Assembly: GCA_009838595.1 (NCBI GenBank)
Contig: VXRI01000343.1
Span: 1 to 6,332, forward strand
Direction of reading: 5' to 3'
Source of the DNA: Chloroflexota bacterium
Lineage (GTDB): Bacteria > Chloroflexota > Dehalococcoidia > Lucifugimonadales > JADFKI01
Length of the DNA stretch: 6,332 nt
Position numbers and translations under genes: made by a program. Below the pieces are notes generated by a model. The model had not been told where the DNA came from and did no database searches. It saw nothing but the letters and a program-made list of their open reading frames with translations. Shown one piece after another: positions 1 to 6,054 of this stretch (within the stretch, counting starts at the first letter, position 1; the number at the start of each line of letters is the position of its first letter).

Positions 1-59
1 TGTCCAGCCCTACACCATCATGTCATGTAAAGTAAAGCGCCTATTTAAGCGCCGCCGTT
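1..59. other. Left-edge intergenic stretch downstream of the leftward aldolase gene
   Basis: These bases follow the stop codon of the leftward gene. They contain the heptamer AAGCGCC twice in direct orientation (35-41 and 47-53, 12 bp apart). On the minus strand the two GCGC cores could pair only weakly, with no run of T after them, so I do not call a terminator. No coding signal is visible in this short piece. Confidence 0.5.
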
Positions 60-965
60 CTAGTCGTCGCCCTGCGCCACGGCTAGTTTGCCGATGCCAA
101 TCTGAGACATGCGCGCCAGCACGTCGGCTTGCTGAGCGGCTGTTAGGGGTAGTCCCGGCGGACGCGGGCTGCCGCAGTCGATGCCCAGACGCTCGCTGAG
201 GATGAACTTCGCGGTCGGGTGCAAGCCGTATTCGCGCGCCAGCAGCGTCGCGTCGCTCGCCCTGTCTTGCGCGGCTTCCGCGCGCTCCCAGTCACCGTCC
301 TGATAGGCGTTCCAGATGTCCACCCACAGCTCCGGCGCGTAGTTCGGCGGACCGTCAACGCAGCCGGTCGCGCCGATGGTCATCGCAGGCAGCATCAGCA
401 TGCTGTTGCCGATGAGGCAGTCCAAACCCATCTTGGCGAACGCCCGCACGTTGGCGAAGGTGATAGCCGAGTGCTTCAGCCCCTTGATCTGCGGCACGCG
501 GTCTTGGATTTTCTGCATTAGCTCGGGCGTGATTTCCACGCCGGTGGACTGCGGCAGGTTGTACACGAACAACGGCAAGTCCGCCGCCGCCGCCACTATC
601 CTATAATGCTCGACAATTGCGTCGTCGTTCTGGCGGTAGAAGAACGGAGGCACGCAGCATATCGCCTCGTTACCCATCTTCGCCGCGTGCTCTGCGAGCG
701 CAGCCGCGCGTTTGGTCGTAGCCGCGCCTACATGCATAATGTTGTTCACACGCCCGCGGTTCTGGTCAGCCGCGATCTCGGCTATCTTCATGTTTTCTTC
801 GTCATCCAACAGCACGCTCTCGCCCGTGCCGCCGGCAATCCAGAAGCCGTGAACACCCGCCTGAATGTTGTACTCCATCACCTCGCGGAACGCCGCTTCG
901 TTAAGCCTGCCGTCCTCGTCCATAGGCGTGATAATTGCGGGCAATATGCCCTCGAAGTCTGCCAT
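60..965 (-). CDS. DHDPS/NAL-family aldolase or lyase (dihydrodipicolinate synthase family), substrate unknown
   Basis: A 301-residue protein of the usual length for the class I (Schiff-base) TIM-barrel family of DapA, N-acetylneuraminate lyase and related sugar-acid enzymes. The N-terminus (GILPAIITP, residues 6-14) is typical. The phosphate-loop-like motif GGTGE lies at 45-49, the YNLP motif at 135-138 (Tyr135 equivalent to catalytic Tyr133 of E. coli DapA) and the imine-forming lysine is Lys164 in GLKHS. Three DapA features are missing: Thr44 is Gly46, Tyr107 is Phe109 and substrate-carboxylate Arg138 is Ser140. A true dihydrodipicolinate synthase is therefore unlikely; a 2-keto-acid aldolase or dehydratase is more plausible. 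The GGTGE form recalls 5-dehydro-4-deoxyglucarate dehydratase, but the YNLP motif does not match that enzyme as I know it. The start at 965 is fixed by an AGGAGGA site five bases upstream (minus strand, 971-977). It is transcribed divergently from the transporter genes and is expected to be cytoplasmic. Confidence 0.93.
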   Translation of the reverse strand: MADFEGILPAIITPMDEDGRLNEAAFREVMEYNIQAGVHGFWIAGGTGESVLLDDEENMKIAEIAADQNRGRVNNIMHVGAATTKRAAALAEHAAKMGNEAICCVPPFFYRQNDDAIVEHYRIVAAAADLPLFVYNLPQSTGVEITPELMQKIQDRVPQIKGLKHSAITFANVRAFAKMGLDCLIGNSMLMLPAMTIGATGCVDGPPNYAPELWVDIWNAYQDGDWERAEAAQDRASDATLLAREYGLHPTAKFILSERLGIDCGSPRPPGLPLTAAQQADVLARMSQIGIGKLAVAQGDD

Positions 966-1029
966 CGAAATCCTCCTGAATATATAATGGTGTGTAGAGT
1001 GCTTACCGCATCAATCTACTGCGGATTCT

Positions 1030-1057
1030 ATCATAGTTGTCCACTTGCGCCCGCAAA
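1030..1057 (-). promoter_or_regulatory. Candidate leftward promoter for the aldolase/lyase gene
   Basis: Read on the minus strand, TATGAT (1035-1030) matches five of six bases of the sigma-70 -10 box. Upstream of it is only a weak -35: TTTGCG with a 16-bp spacer, or TTGCGG with 15. Transcription would start near 1023 and leave a leader of about 58 bases before the start codon at 965. The -10 is persuasive and the -35 is not, so an activator or a different sigma factor is possible. Confidence 0.4.
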
Positions 1058-1080
1058 TTGCCGTATTTTGGGCATAACGC

Positions 1081-1108
1081 TTGACTTGCTCTCTGAAAAT
1101 GTGATAAA
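1081..1108 (+). promoter_or_regulatory. Candidate rightward promoter for the solute-binding protein and permease genes
   Basis: TTGACT at 1081-1086 (five of six matches to the -35 box) is followed after 16 bp by GATAAA at 1103-1108. A TG dinucleotide at 1100-1101 sits in the extended -10 position. Transcription would begin near 1115, giving a leader of about 70 bases. Its -35 lies 24 bp from the leftward -35, so the two promoters stand back to back and could share a regulator binding between or across them. Confidence 0.5.
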
Positions 1109-1118
1109 TATCCTGAAA

Positions 1119-1138
1119 CTCATAGACGAAACTATGAG
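1119..1138 (+). promoter_or_regulatory. Perfect 7-bp inverted repeat in the 5' leader of the solute-binding protein gene
   Basis: CTCATAG (1119-1125) and CTATGAG (1132-1138) pair exactly around the six-base loop ACGAAA. It lies immediately downstream of the predicted transcription start and about 45 bp before the start codon. It could be a repressor operator in DNA, or in RNA a 5' hairpin that protects the transcript. It does not cover the ribosome binding site at 1172-1178, and no T run follows, so it is not a terminator. Confidence 0.45.
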
Positions 1139-1183
1139 ACTGGCCCCAACCAGAGAGGTAATTAAAAAATCAGGAGGGATCAT

Positions 1184-3133
1184 ATGAAACCTAAATGGTT
1201 AGGAAAGAAGCTACTATTCGGGGCGGTAGCGGCTACCGCGCTGATAGGTGCCATAGCGTGTGGCTCTGCGCCCGCGGCAGCTCCGCAGCAGGCAGCAGCG
1301 CCACAAGCGCCGGCAGCGCCCGCGGCTCCGCAAGCTCCGCAGGCGGCGGCGCCCGCGCCTCAGGCGCCCGCGATGCAGGCTACTACGGCGCCCGCGCCTC
1401 AGGCGCAAACATCCGCGCCCGCGCCTGCTCCGAATACTGGCAGCATGATGGATCATGACCATGACGAGCCGGAAGGCAAGCTGCTAATCGCGGTTACCCG
1501 CATCGGCGCGCCCAACGGTCTCCCGCGCTTCTGCTCCGCTAGCGCCGGCGGCTGCGCAGAAATCATCTACATGTCCGGTCAAACGGAGACACTGTTCAAC
1601 TCCGCGCTCGACGACAAGGGATCCCCCACCACCGAGCCAATGCTCGCCACTGGGTTCACGCTCGACCCATCGCTGGAGTTTGGCGACTTTAAGTTGCGTG
1701 AGGGCGTGATGTTCCACAACGGCATGGGCGAAATGACCTCTGAGGACGTGGCGTTCTCCTATAACGACGCGAACTCGGTGACAAACCCCGAATCGGTTCA
1801 CGGGCAGGCGGGGGACTTCGCTCCGCTGATTGCGAGCATGGACCCGGTAGACCCCTACACAGTACGTTTGCAGTACCGTAACTACGACAGCCGTGGGGTT
1901 CTGCATCGCTTCAGCCGCTTCTGGCAGACAGCCGGTATCGTCAGCAGCAAGGTGTACGCGGAGAAGGGCGTTGAAGGCATGCAGGACGACTACACCGGCG
2001 TCGGCGCGTTCCGCGTTGACGAGTGGGTGCAGCAGAAGCACAAGAAGCTCACGGCATTCGAGGACTATTACGCGAAGGGCGAAGGCAACATTGGCCCGCA
2101 TGTGGCAGAGATCGAATGGCGCGACATTCCCGCAGGCGAGTCCCGCCGAGCCGCTCTCGAAGCAGGTGAGGCACAGATAGCGCAGGTAGCGCTGGCTGAC
2201 ATCCCCGGGCTAGTGTCCGATGGATACGAAGCGCAGCGCGGAGGTAAGTTCAACTCTATCTTCAACATCGCAATGGCATCCGGCAACTATTGGGAAGAGT
2301 TCGGCGCACTGACCGGAGAACCTCTTGAGCGCGACCGCGATGGCGCAGGCACCGCAGAGTTCCCGCACATAGGCAATCCGTTCGAGGATGGCGCTTACAG
2401 TGAGGACACGGCTTCGATGCAGTCCGCGCGGCTCGTCCGCAACGCTCTCGCGTGGGGCATTGAGCGCGAGTCCCTTCTGGAAAACACCATCGCCGGTCTC
2501 GGCGTGGTCAACCACCAGCCATATCTCTCCATGAATAACCCGAACTACAGGGACGAATGGAACTGGGGCACGGACTTCGCTATGGCGAAAGAGCTTCTGA
2601 CAGAGGCCGGTTACCCTGACGGTTTCGAGACCGACATGTGGATCGGCACAGGCGAACTGAACTCTGACGTTGGCGAAGCGGTCGGCGCGGGCTGGCAAGA
2701 CAACCTCGACGTCAAGGTCAACCTGATTAAGACCGAATACGGCACATTCCGCCCGGGTCTGGTCGCTCGCACGAACAAGACTATGTTCACCGGCTGCGGC
2801 GACGAGAATAAGGCGAACTTCCCCTATGACTGGGCGCACGGCTTCGTGATGAGCTCCATCAGCGCCGGTGGTTACGGTGTGGGCCAGGAAATCCCCTGGG
2901 CTGCTGAAACCTACCTGCAGATGGCTGGCGAGCCTGACAAGGCTAAGCGCGAAGAACTCTCAGCTGCGTTCTACGACAACAACCGCCACTGGGCGATGTG
3001 CGTAGGCGTGTTCGAGGTTCCGATCTGGCCCGCATACAGCCCCGACCTGATTGAGGAGTGGGACCAGCGCCCCATAGCCAATGGTAACCTCGCAGGCATC
3101 AACAACGTCCGGACAATCAGGCTGGCGCACTAA
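1184..3133 (+). CDS. ABC transporter solute-binding lipoprotein, peptide/nickel class (SBP_bac_5)
   Basis: A 649-residue extracytoplasmic receptor that should bind a solute and deliver it to the two permeases downstream. Residues 1-25 form a lipoprotein signal peptide (WLGKK, then a hydrophobic core); Cys26 in AIAC is the probable lipidation site, with Ala rather than the commoner Leu at -3. Residues 27-86 are an Ala/Pro/Gln-rich linker, followed by an acidic, His- and Met-bearing stretch (MMDHDHDEPEG, 88-98). The binding domain runs from about 99 to the end. Its family signature is at 167-194 (GDFKLREGVMFHNG, then TSEDVAFSYND), with further typical blocks at 268-292 (YTGVGAFRVDEW) and 465-483 (DFAMAKELLTEAGYPDGF). 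Cys117 and Cys124 could form a disulfide. The start at 1184 is set by AGGAGGG at 1172-1178, five bases upstream. The ligand cannot be inferred: family members bind peptides, nickel, opines, sugars and other compounds. A 267-bp gap separates it from the first permease gene. Confidence 0.95.
   Translation: MKPKWLGKKLLFGAVAATALIGAIACGSAPAAAPQQAAAPQAPAAPAAPQAPQAAAPAPQAPAMQATTAPAPQAQTSAPAPAPNTGSMMDHDHDEPEGKLLIAVTRIGAPNGLPRFCSASAGGCAEIIYMSGQTETLFNSALDDKGSPTTEPMLATGFTLDPSLEFGDFKLREGVMFHNGMGEMTSEDVAFSYNDANSVTNPESVHGQAGDFAPLIASMDPVDPYTVRLQYRNYDSRGVLHRFSRFWQTAGIVSSKVYAEKGVEGMQDDYTGVGAFRVDEWVQQKHKKLTAFEDYYAKGEGNIGPHVAEIEWRDIPAGESRRAALEAGEAQIAQVALADIPGLVSDGYEAQRGGKFNSIFNIAMASGNYWEEFGALTGEPLERDRDGAGTAEFPHIGNPFEDGAYSEDTASMQSARLVRNALAWGIERESLLENTIAGLGVVNHQPYLSMNNPNYRDEWNWGTDFAMAKELLTEAGYPDGFETDMWIGTGELNSDVGEAVGAGWQDNLDVKVNLIKTEYGTFRPGLVARTNKTMFTGCGDENKANFPYDWAHGFVMSSISAGGYGVGQEIPWAAETYLQMAGEPDKAKREELSAAFYDNNRHWAMCVGVFEVPIWPAYSPDLIEEWDQRPIANGNLAGINNVRTIRLAH
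1347..1406 (+). repeat. In-frame 21-bp direct repeat in the lipoprotein linker
   Basis: An exact 21-bp sequence occurs at 1347-1367 and again at 1386-1406, 39 bp (13 codons) apart and in frame; both copies encode A-P-A-P-Q-A. A partial third copy (CGCGCCCGCGCCT) lies at 1413-1425. It falls in the low-complexity Ala/Pro/Gln linker between the lipid anchor and the binding domain. This suggests that the linker grew by tandem duplication or slippage and may vary in length between strains. Confidence 0.8.
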
Positions 3134-3156
3134 ATCGCAATAGCATGAACTGAACG

Positions 3157-3196
3157 CGCAGGCGCTTCCGCTTATTCCATAGACGGCGCGCCTGCG
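3157..3196 (+). terminator. Stem-loop just after the solute-binding protein gene (attenuator or mRNA-stabilising hairpin)
   Basis: CGCAGGCGC (3157-3165) pairs perfectly with GCGCCTGCG (3188-3196). Inside, CCG (3168-3170) pairs with CGG (3184-3186), leaving a 13-base loop. It begins 24 bases after the stop codon at 3131-3133. What follows is TTGTAACCC, not a T run, so a full intrinsic terminator is doubtful. In ABC operons a hairpin at this position often raises binding-protein mRNA relative to permease mRNA; that role here is an inference. Confidence 0.5.
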
Positions 3197-3249
3197 TTGT
3201 AACCCTTCCGGGCTGCACACTCTGTAAACAACATCCAAGAACCGCGTTT

Positions 3250-3281
3250 GTGGGATGTGGTATCTCCGTACAACATCCCAC
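3250..3281 (+). promoter_or_regulatory. Second intergenic hairpin with a competing upstream partner
   Basis: GTGGGATGT (3250-3258) pairs perfectly with ACATCCCAC (3273-3281). After a G-A mismatch, GTA (3260-3262) pairs with TAC (3269-3271), closing a six-base loop. ACAACATCC occurs both at 3228-3236 and at 3270-3278, so GGATGT (3253-3258) could pair either upstream (6 bp) or downstream (9 bp or more). There is no T run. It may be an RNA regulatory structure or a DNA operator. Confidence 0.4.
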
Positions 3282-3400
3282 TTTCGACACTCACAATCTG
3301 CTTCCTGTCCATCAAGCGCGCCTTCCGAGTTGTCTCTTGCTTGCGCGAGTGATGAGAAGCTAGGTACAAGAAGCTAATCGACGGGGAGAAGCGTGGCTAG

Positions 3401-4339
3401 ATGATTAACTTTCTTATCAGACGCATCGTGTTCGGCGCTTTGGCGCTAATCGGGGCGACGCTGTTGACCTTCACCCTGTCGAGGGTTTATGGCGACCCCA
3501 GATACTTGTACGCCCAAGAGGGCGGATACGGCATCACTCAGGAGCGCTGGGACGCGCTCGGCAGGGAACTGGGACTAGACAAGCCGATTATCTGGCAATA
3601 CGGCGTCTGGCTTGGCAACATCCTGAGAGGCAACTGGCAGGATAGCCTTATCGATCGCAAGAGCGTGTTCGACAAGGTCGTAGTAAGCCTCCCCGTTACC
3701 CTCAAACTAGCCCTAGCATCATTCCTGTTCGCTTCAGTTGTAGGCATACCGCTCGGCGTCTTATCTGCCGTCAAGAGAGGTTCCCTGGTTGACATGATAG
3801 CGCGCGGATTCGCGCTCTTTGGACAGGCGCTGCCGGTCTTCTGGGTGGCTATCATGCTGATACTGCTATTCTCAGTGCGCCTGAAATGGCTGCCAACCGG
3901 CACATTAGGCGAAGGGCTATTCCCATGGAAGTACTACATCCTGCCCACCATCACATTGGGCTGGATAGCCGCTGCGAGTTACCTGCGCTTGGTGCGCTCC
4001 GCAATGCTGGAGATTTTGGACTCTGAGTTCATCAAGCTGGCGCGCGCAAAGGGCGTTTCCACAAACACCGTCATCTGGAAGCACGGTTTTAGAAACGCGC
4101 TTATCGCGCCACTCACATTCTCGGCGCTGCTGCTCACCGGCTTTATCACCGGCGCTGTCGTGACCGAATCCATCTTTGCCATCAACGGACTGGGCAGGCT
4201 GGCGTTCGGCTCCATTCAGGACAACGACTTCCCTGTGATGGTAGCGGTGGTGATGGTGTTCACGACCTTCTATGTCGTAATGAACTTCCTGACCGACATG
4301 CTCTACGCGCTCATAGACCCGCGTATTAGGTATTCCTAG
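3401..4339 (+). CDS. ABC transporter permease, DppB/OppB type
   Basis: A 312-residue inner-membrane protein of normal length for the first permease of peptide-type ABC importers. Membrane helices are visible near residues 7-28, 99-124, 134-157, 178-198, 240-262 and 278-304. The N-terminus MINFLIRRIVFG is classic for the family. The periplasmic loop carries YGITQERWDALGRELGLDKP (43-62), the usual segment before QYGVWL. The cytoplasmic coupling (EAA) loop is at about 207-226 (DSEFIKLARAKGVS), where an ATPase subunit docks. The C-terminus IDPRIRYS is also typical. The start at 3401 has a GGGGAG site at 3383-3388, a rather long 12-base spacing. The nearby GTG at 3393 runs straight into a stop and is excluded. 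It should form a heterodimeric channel with the permease at 4421. Confidence 0.95.
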   Translation: MINFLIRRIVFGALALIGATLLTFTLSRVYGDPRYLYAQEGGYGITQERWDALGRELGLDKPIIWQYGVWLGNILRGNWQDSLIDRKSVFDKVVVSLPVTLKLALASFLFASVVGIPLGVLSAVKRGSLVDMIARGFALFGQALPVFWVAIMLILLFSVRLKWLPTGTLGEGLFPWKYYILPTITLGWIAAASYLRLVRSAMLEILDSEFIKLARAKGVSTNTVIWKHGFRNALIAPLTFSALLLTGFITGAVVTESIFAINGLGRLAFGSIQDNDFPVMVAVVMVFTTFYVVMNFLTDMLYALIDPRIRYS

Positions 4340-4420
4340 CAGCGAAGAGATCAATGCGCACACAGGAACGGATGACGAACGAAAACGAACAACCCCTGCG
4401 AATGGACAAGGTGTAATTCA
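4340..4420 (+). other. 81-bp gap between the two permease genes
   Basis: The gap is short enough for the permeases to share a transcript. It contains the purine-rich stretch GAACGAAAACGAACAA, no hairpin of note and no promoter that I can support. AAGGTG at 4408-4413, seven bases before the ATG at 4421, is the likely ribosome binding site of the next gene. A 20-codon open frame (4354-4416) ends four bases before that ATG, but nothing else supports it as a gene. Confidence 0.5.
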
Positions 4421-5857
4421 ATGGCTCAAGCGGAACTTTCGGCTGAACTGACTCAAAGCATAACCGAGTCAACAACCGGGATTGCAGGCTTTTGGAATAA
4501 GATAAAGCGTTGGCCACTCGTGTCGATCGTTGTTCTGACGCTGCTAATTGTAACTGCTCTAGGGGCGGGTGTAATCGCGCCGCACAGCCCAATTACCGCC
4601 ATCCCGGACAACACTATCCTAGCGCCCGCTTGGTACGAGGCGCAATTGGTGTCGGTGCAGGATCTGCCGCTTGTCGCCGCGATTGACGGCGATTTTGTCA
4701 ACCTATCGGTAGCGGAAGCCGCAGAACTACACAATGTTACTATCGCCCCTGAAATCAGAGGCGATGCGGGCGAGATTCGAAAGGCTTTCAAGGACCAAGC
4801 GGACGTGCGCGCCAATGTGATGGAACTCGCAACCGTCACGCAAGTGCGCCAAGTTGACGCCGGCGACGATGCCCCTTGGGAGCCGGTCGGGCTGAACATT
4901 CTGCACGCCGCCGAAGCGTATGATGTGGAGTTGTCGCTAGAGCAAATAGCCGATCCGCTGTACGGCGGAGAGGTCGCTAAGGCGGCATTCGAGAAACAAG
5001 CCGGACTAGAAATCGAAGTACAAGATGCCGCGATTCCGCGTCCCGTTCTGGAGAATGTGGAAGATGCGGCAGTAGAGTTCGGCGTAAATATCCCGTCTGA
5101 ACGGCTGCGCGACGAGGAATATATATCAGACGCCTTCTTGCAGCAGGCGAACCTGCGCGCCAAGGTGCGCGTCCCCACAGAGAGCTACCTGCTCGGCGGC
5201 GACAACATCGGACGCGATGTGCTCAGCCGGCTGATACACGGCGCGCGCGTGTCGCTGGTCGTTGTCAGCATCGCGCTGGCTAGCGGTTTGCTCATCGGCG
5301 TATCTATGGGCTTGGTCGCGGGTTGGTTCGGCGGGCTCACCGACGAAATCATCATGCGCGTAACCGACATCTGGCTTGGCTTGCCGTTCATTCTCGTCGC
5401 CATCGTGGTCGTCATCGCCATCGGGCAGACTTTCTTCATCCTGATTGGCTTGCTGGCGCTGCTATCATGGACGCCATTCGTGCGTAATGTACGCGGCGAG
5501 GTACTATCGCTCAAGACACGCGATTATGTGAGCCTGGCGCAAGTGGCGGGCGCGTCCACATTCCGCATTATGGTCTGGCACTTGCTGCCGGGCGTAATCA
5601 ACACCGTCATCGTCATCGCAACACTGCGAGTCGGGCAACTCATCCTCACAGAGGCTATATTGAGCTTCCTAGGCGCCGGCATCCCGCCACCCACACCCGC
5701 GTGGGGCGCGATGGTGAATGATGGGCGCGTCTATATCGAAGATGCGTGGTGGATTTCGTTCTTCCCTGGCTTCTGCATATTCCTAGTCGTGATGTCGCTA
5801 AACTTCCTAGGGGACTGGATGCGAGACCGCTTTGACCCGCGTCTGCGCCAGCTCTAG
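4421..5857 (+). CDS. ABC transporter permease, DppC/OppC type, with a large repeat-bearing extracytoplasmic insert
   Basis: A 478-residue inner-membrane permease, against roughly 280-350 for typical OppC/DppC proteins. The first membrane helix lies at about 33-54 and ends in the usual APHSP. The family core resumes at 256 with YLLGGDNIGRDVLSRLIHGA, the common GTDxxGRDVLSR motif with Gly for Thr. Further helices follow near 277-303, 320-346, 391-411 and 445-464. The coupling (EAA) loop is at about 367-390 (RDYVSLAQVAGAS), and the C-terminus GDWMRDRFDPRLRQL is standard. The extra length falls almost wholly in residues 62-254, the extracytoplasmic loop after helix 1, which contains three diverged copies of one motif (see the repeat entry). 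The start at 4421 follows AAGGTG at 4408-4413; the ATG at 4402 stops after five codons. It pairs with the permease ending at 4339. No ATPase gene follows before the next unit at 6055. Confidence 0.94.
   Translation: MAQAELSAELTQSITESTTGIAGFWNKIKRWPLVSIVVLTLLIVTALGAGVIAPHSPITAIPDNTILAPAWYEAQLVSVQDLPLVAAIDGDFVNLSVAEAAELHNVTIAPEIRGDAGEIRKAFKDQADVRANVMELATVTQVRQVDAGDDAPWEPVGLNILHAAEAYDVELSLEQIADPLYGGEVAKAAFEKQAGLEIEVQDAAIPRPVLENVEDAAVEFGVNIPSERLRDEEYISDAFLQQANLRAKVRVPTESYLLGGDNIGRDVLSRLIHGARVSLVVVSIALASGLLIGVSMGLVAGWFGGLTDEIIMRVTDIWLGLPFILVAIVVVIAIGQTFFILIGLLALLSWTPFVRNVRGEVLSLKTRDYVSLAQVAGASTFRIMVWHLLPGVINTVIVIATLRVGQLILTEAILSFLGAGIPPPTPAWGAMVNDGRVYIEDAWWISFFPGFCIFLVVMSLNFLGDWMRDRFDPRLRQL
4694..5179 (+). 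repeat. Three diverged protein repeats in the permease loop
   Basis: Residues 92-136, 157-203 and 209-253 of the permease align as three copies. Shared anchors are an Ala-Ala pair (A100-A101, A163-A164, A216-A217), V-x-I/L (V106-I108, V169-L171, V222-I224), a Glu (E111, E174, E227), and A-F-x-x-Q-A-x-L/V-x-x-x-V (A122-V133, A189-V200, A238-V249). From Ala-Ala to Ala-Phe is 22 residues in copies 1 and 3 and 26 in copy 2. Each copy looks like two short helices joined by a turn. Similarity is at protein level; I see no long matching DNA stretch, so the duplication is probably old. Confidence 0.75.
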
Positions 5858-5909
5858 GCATTGCAGTGAACCACCGACTATCAGCGACAGAGCAAGAATG
5901 AACAATGGC

Positions 5910-5949
5910 AATGGCGCTCCGCAGGCTTGACCTTACGCGGAGCGCCATT
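5910..5949. terminator. 13-bp perfect inverted repeat after the permease gene (possible terminator or operator)
   Basis: AATGGCGCTCCGC (5910-5922) and GCGGAGCGCCATT (5937-5949) are exact reverse complements around a 14-base spacer, in which AGG and CCT could add three pairs. It begins 52 bases after the permease stop codon. The rightward flank (ATAATCT) and the leftward flank (GCCATTGTTCATTC on the minus strand) are only moderately T-rich, so termination is plausible but not textbook. As DNA it surrounds the -35 element of a strong promoter candidate, so it could instead be an operator. Confidence 0.6.
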
Positions 5950-5954
5950 ATAAT
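5927..5954 (+). promoter_or_regulatory. Near-consensus sigma-70 promoter for the gene at 6055
   Basis: TTGACC (5927-5932, five of six) is separated by 16 bp from a perfect TATAAT (5949-5954). The predicted start is near 5961, leaving a leader of about 94 bases before the ATG at 6055. The -35 sits in the spacer of the inverted repeat and the -10 begins at the last base of its right arm, so promoter and palindrome are interlocked. Confidence 0.65.
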
Positions 5955-6054
5955 CTAGGCACATGCAAATCAGTTTCAAGACGCTTGCGTGGCAAACATC
6001 CGGCTTGACGAAGAAGACTACCCATTCTGGAAATATGCACTGACGAGGACGACT

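Larger units (their letters stand above)
3134..3400 (+). other. 267-bp gap between the binding-protein and first permease genes
   Basis: No convincing gene lies in this gap. It holds two hairpins (listed separately) and a short repeat, AGAAGCTA, at 3355-3362 and 3369-3376, with a related AGAAGCG at 3387-3393 overlapping the ribosome binding region. I see no good sigma-70 promoter here, so the permeases are probably transcribed from the promoter upstream of 1184. The hairpins could then lower permease expression relative to the binding protein. Confidence 0.5.

Noticed and set aside
35..53. Two AAGCGCC copies as a terminator for the leftward gene or as the start of a repeat array
   Set aside because: They are direct rather than inverted repeats, only two copies are visible, and no T run follows on the minus strand.
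606..1187. 193-codon open frame on the plus strand opposite the aldolase/lyase gene
   Set aside because: Most of it is antisense to a clear enzyme gene, its protein resembles nothing I recognise, and it runs through the divergent promoter region. It is best explained as a shadow frame in GC-rich DNA.
1484..2839. Long minus-strand open frames (1484-2101, 2210-2839) inside the binding-protein gene
   Set aside because: They lie antisense to a well-supported family member, with no family motifs of their own.
3172..3369. Minus-strand 65-codon frame in the gap between binding protein and permease
   Set aside because: The Lys/Arg/Ser-rich peptide has no motif, and the gap is better explained by hairpins and leader sequence.
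4354..4416. 20-codon open frame between the permease genes, ending four bases before the next ATG
   Set aside because: Its position would suit a coupling leader peptide, but its ribosome binding site is poor and the peptide has no recognisable features. Conservation would be needed to support it.
4453..5178. 241-codon minus-strand frame covering the permease insert
   Set aside because: I considered whether the insert might be a separate gene. The plus frame runs through unbroken, carries the repeat pattern and joins two conserved permease parts, whereas the minus frame is Ser/Ala/Thr-rich with no motifs.
6005..6036. TTGACG at 6005-6010 as a second promoter for the lipoprotein gene
   Set aside because: No acceptable -10 box lies 16-18 bp downstream (the nearest AT-rich hexamer, AAATAT at 6031, is 20 bp away), and a far better promoter lies at 5927-5954.
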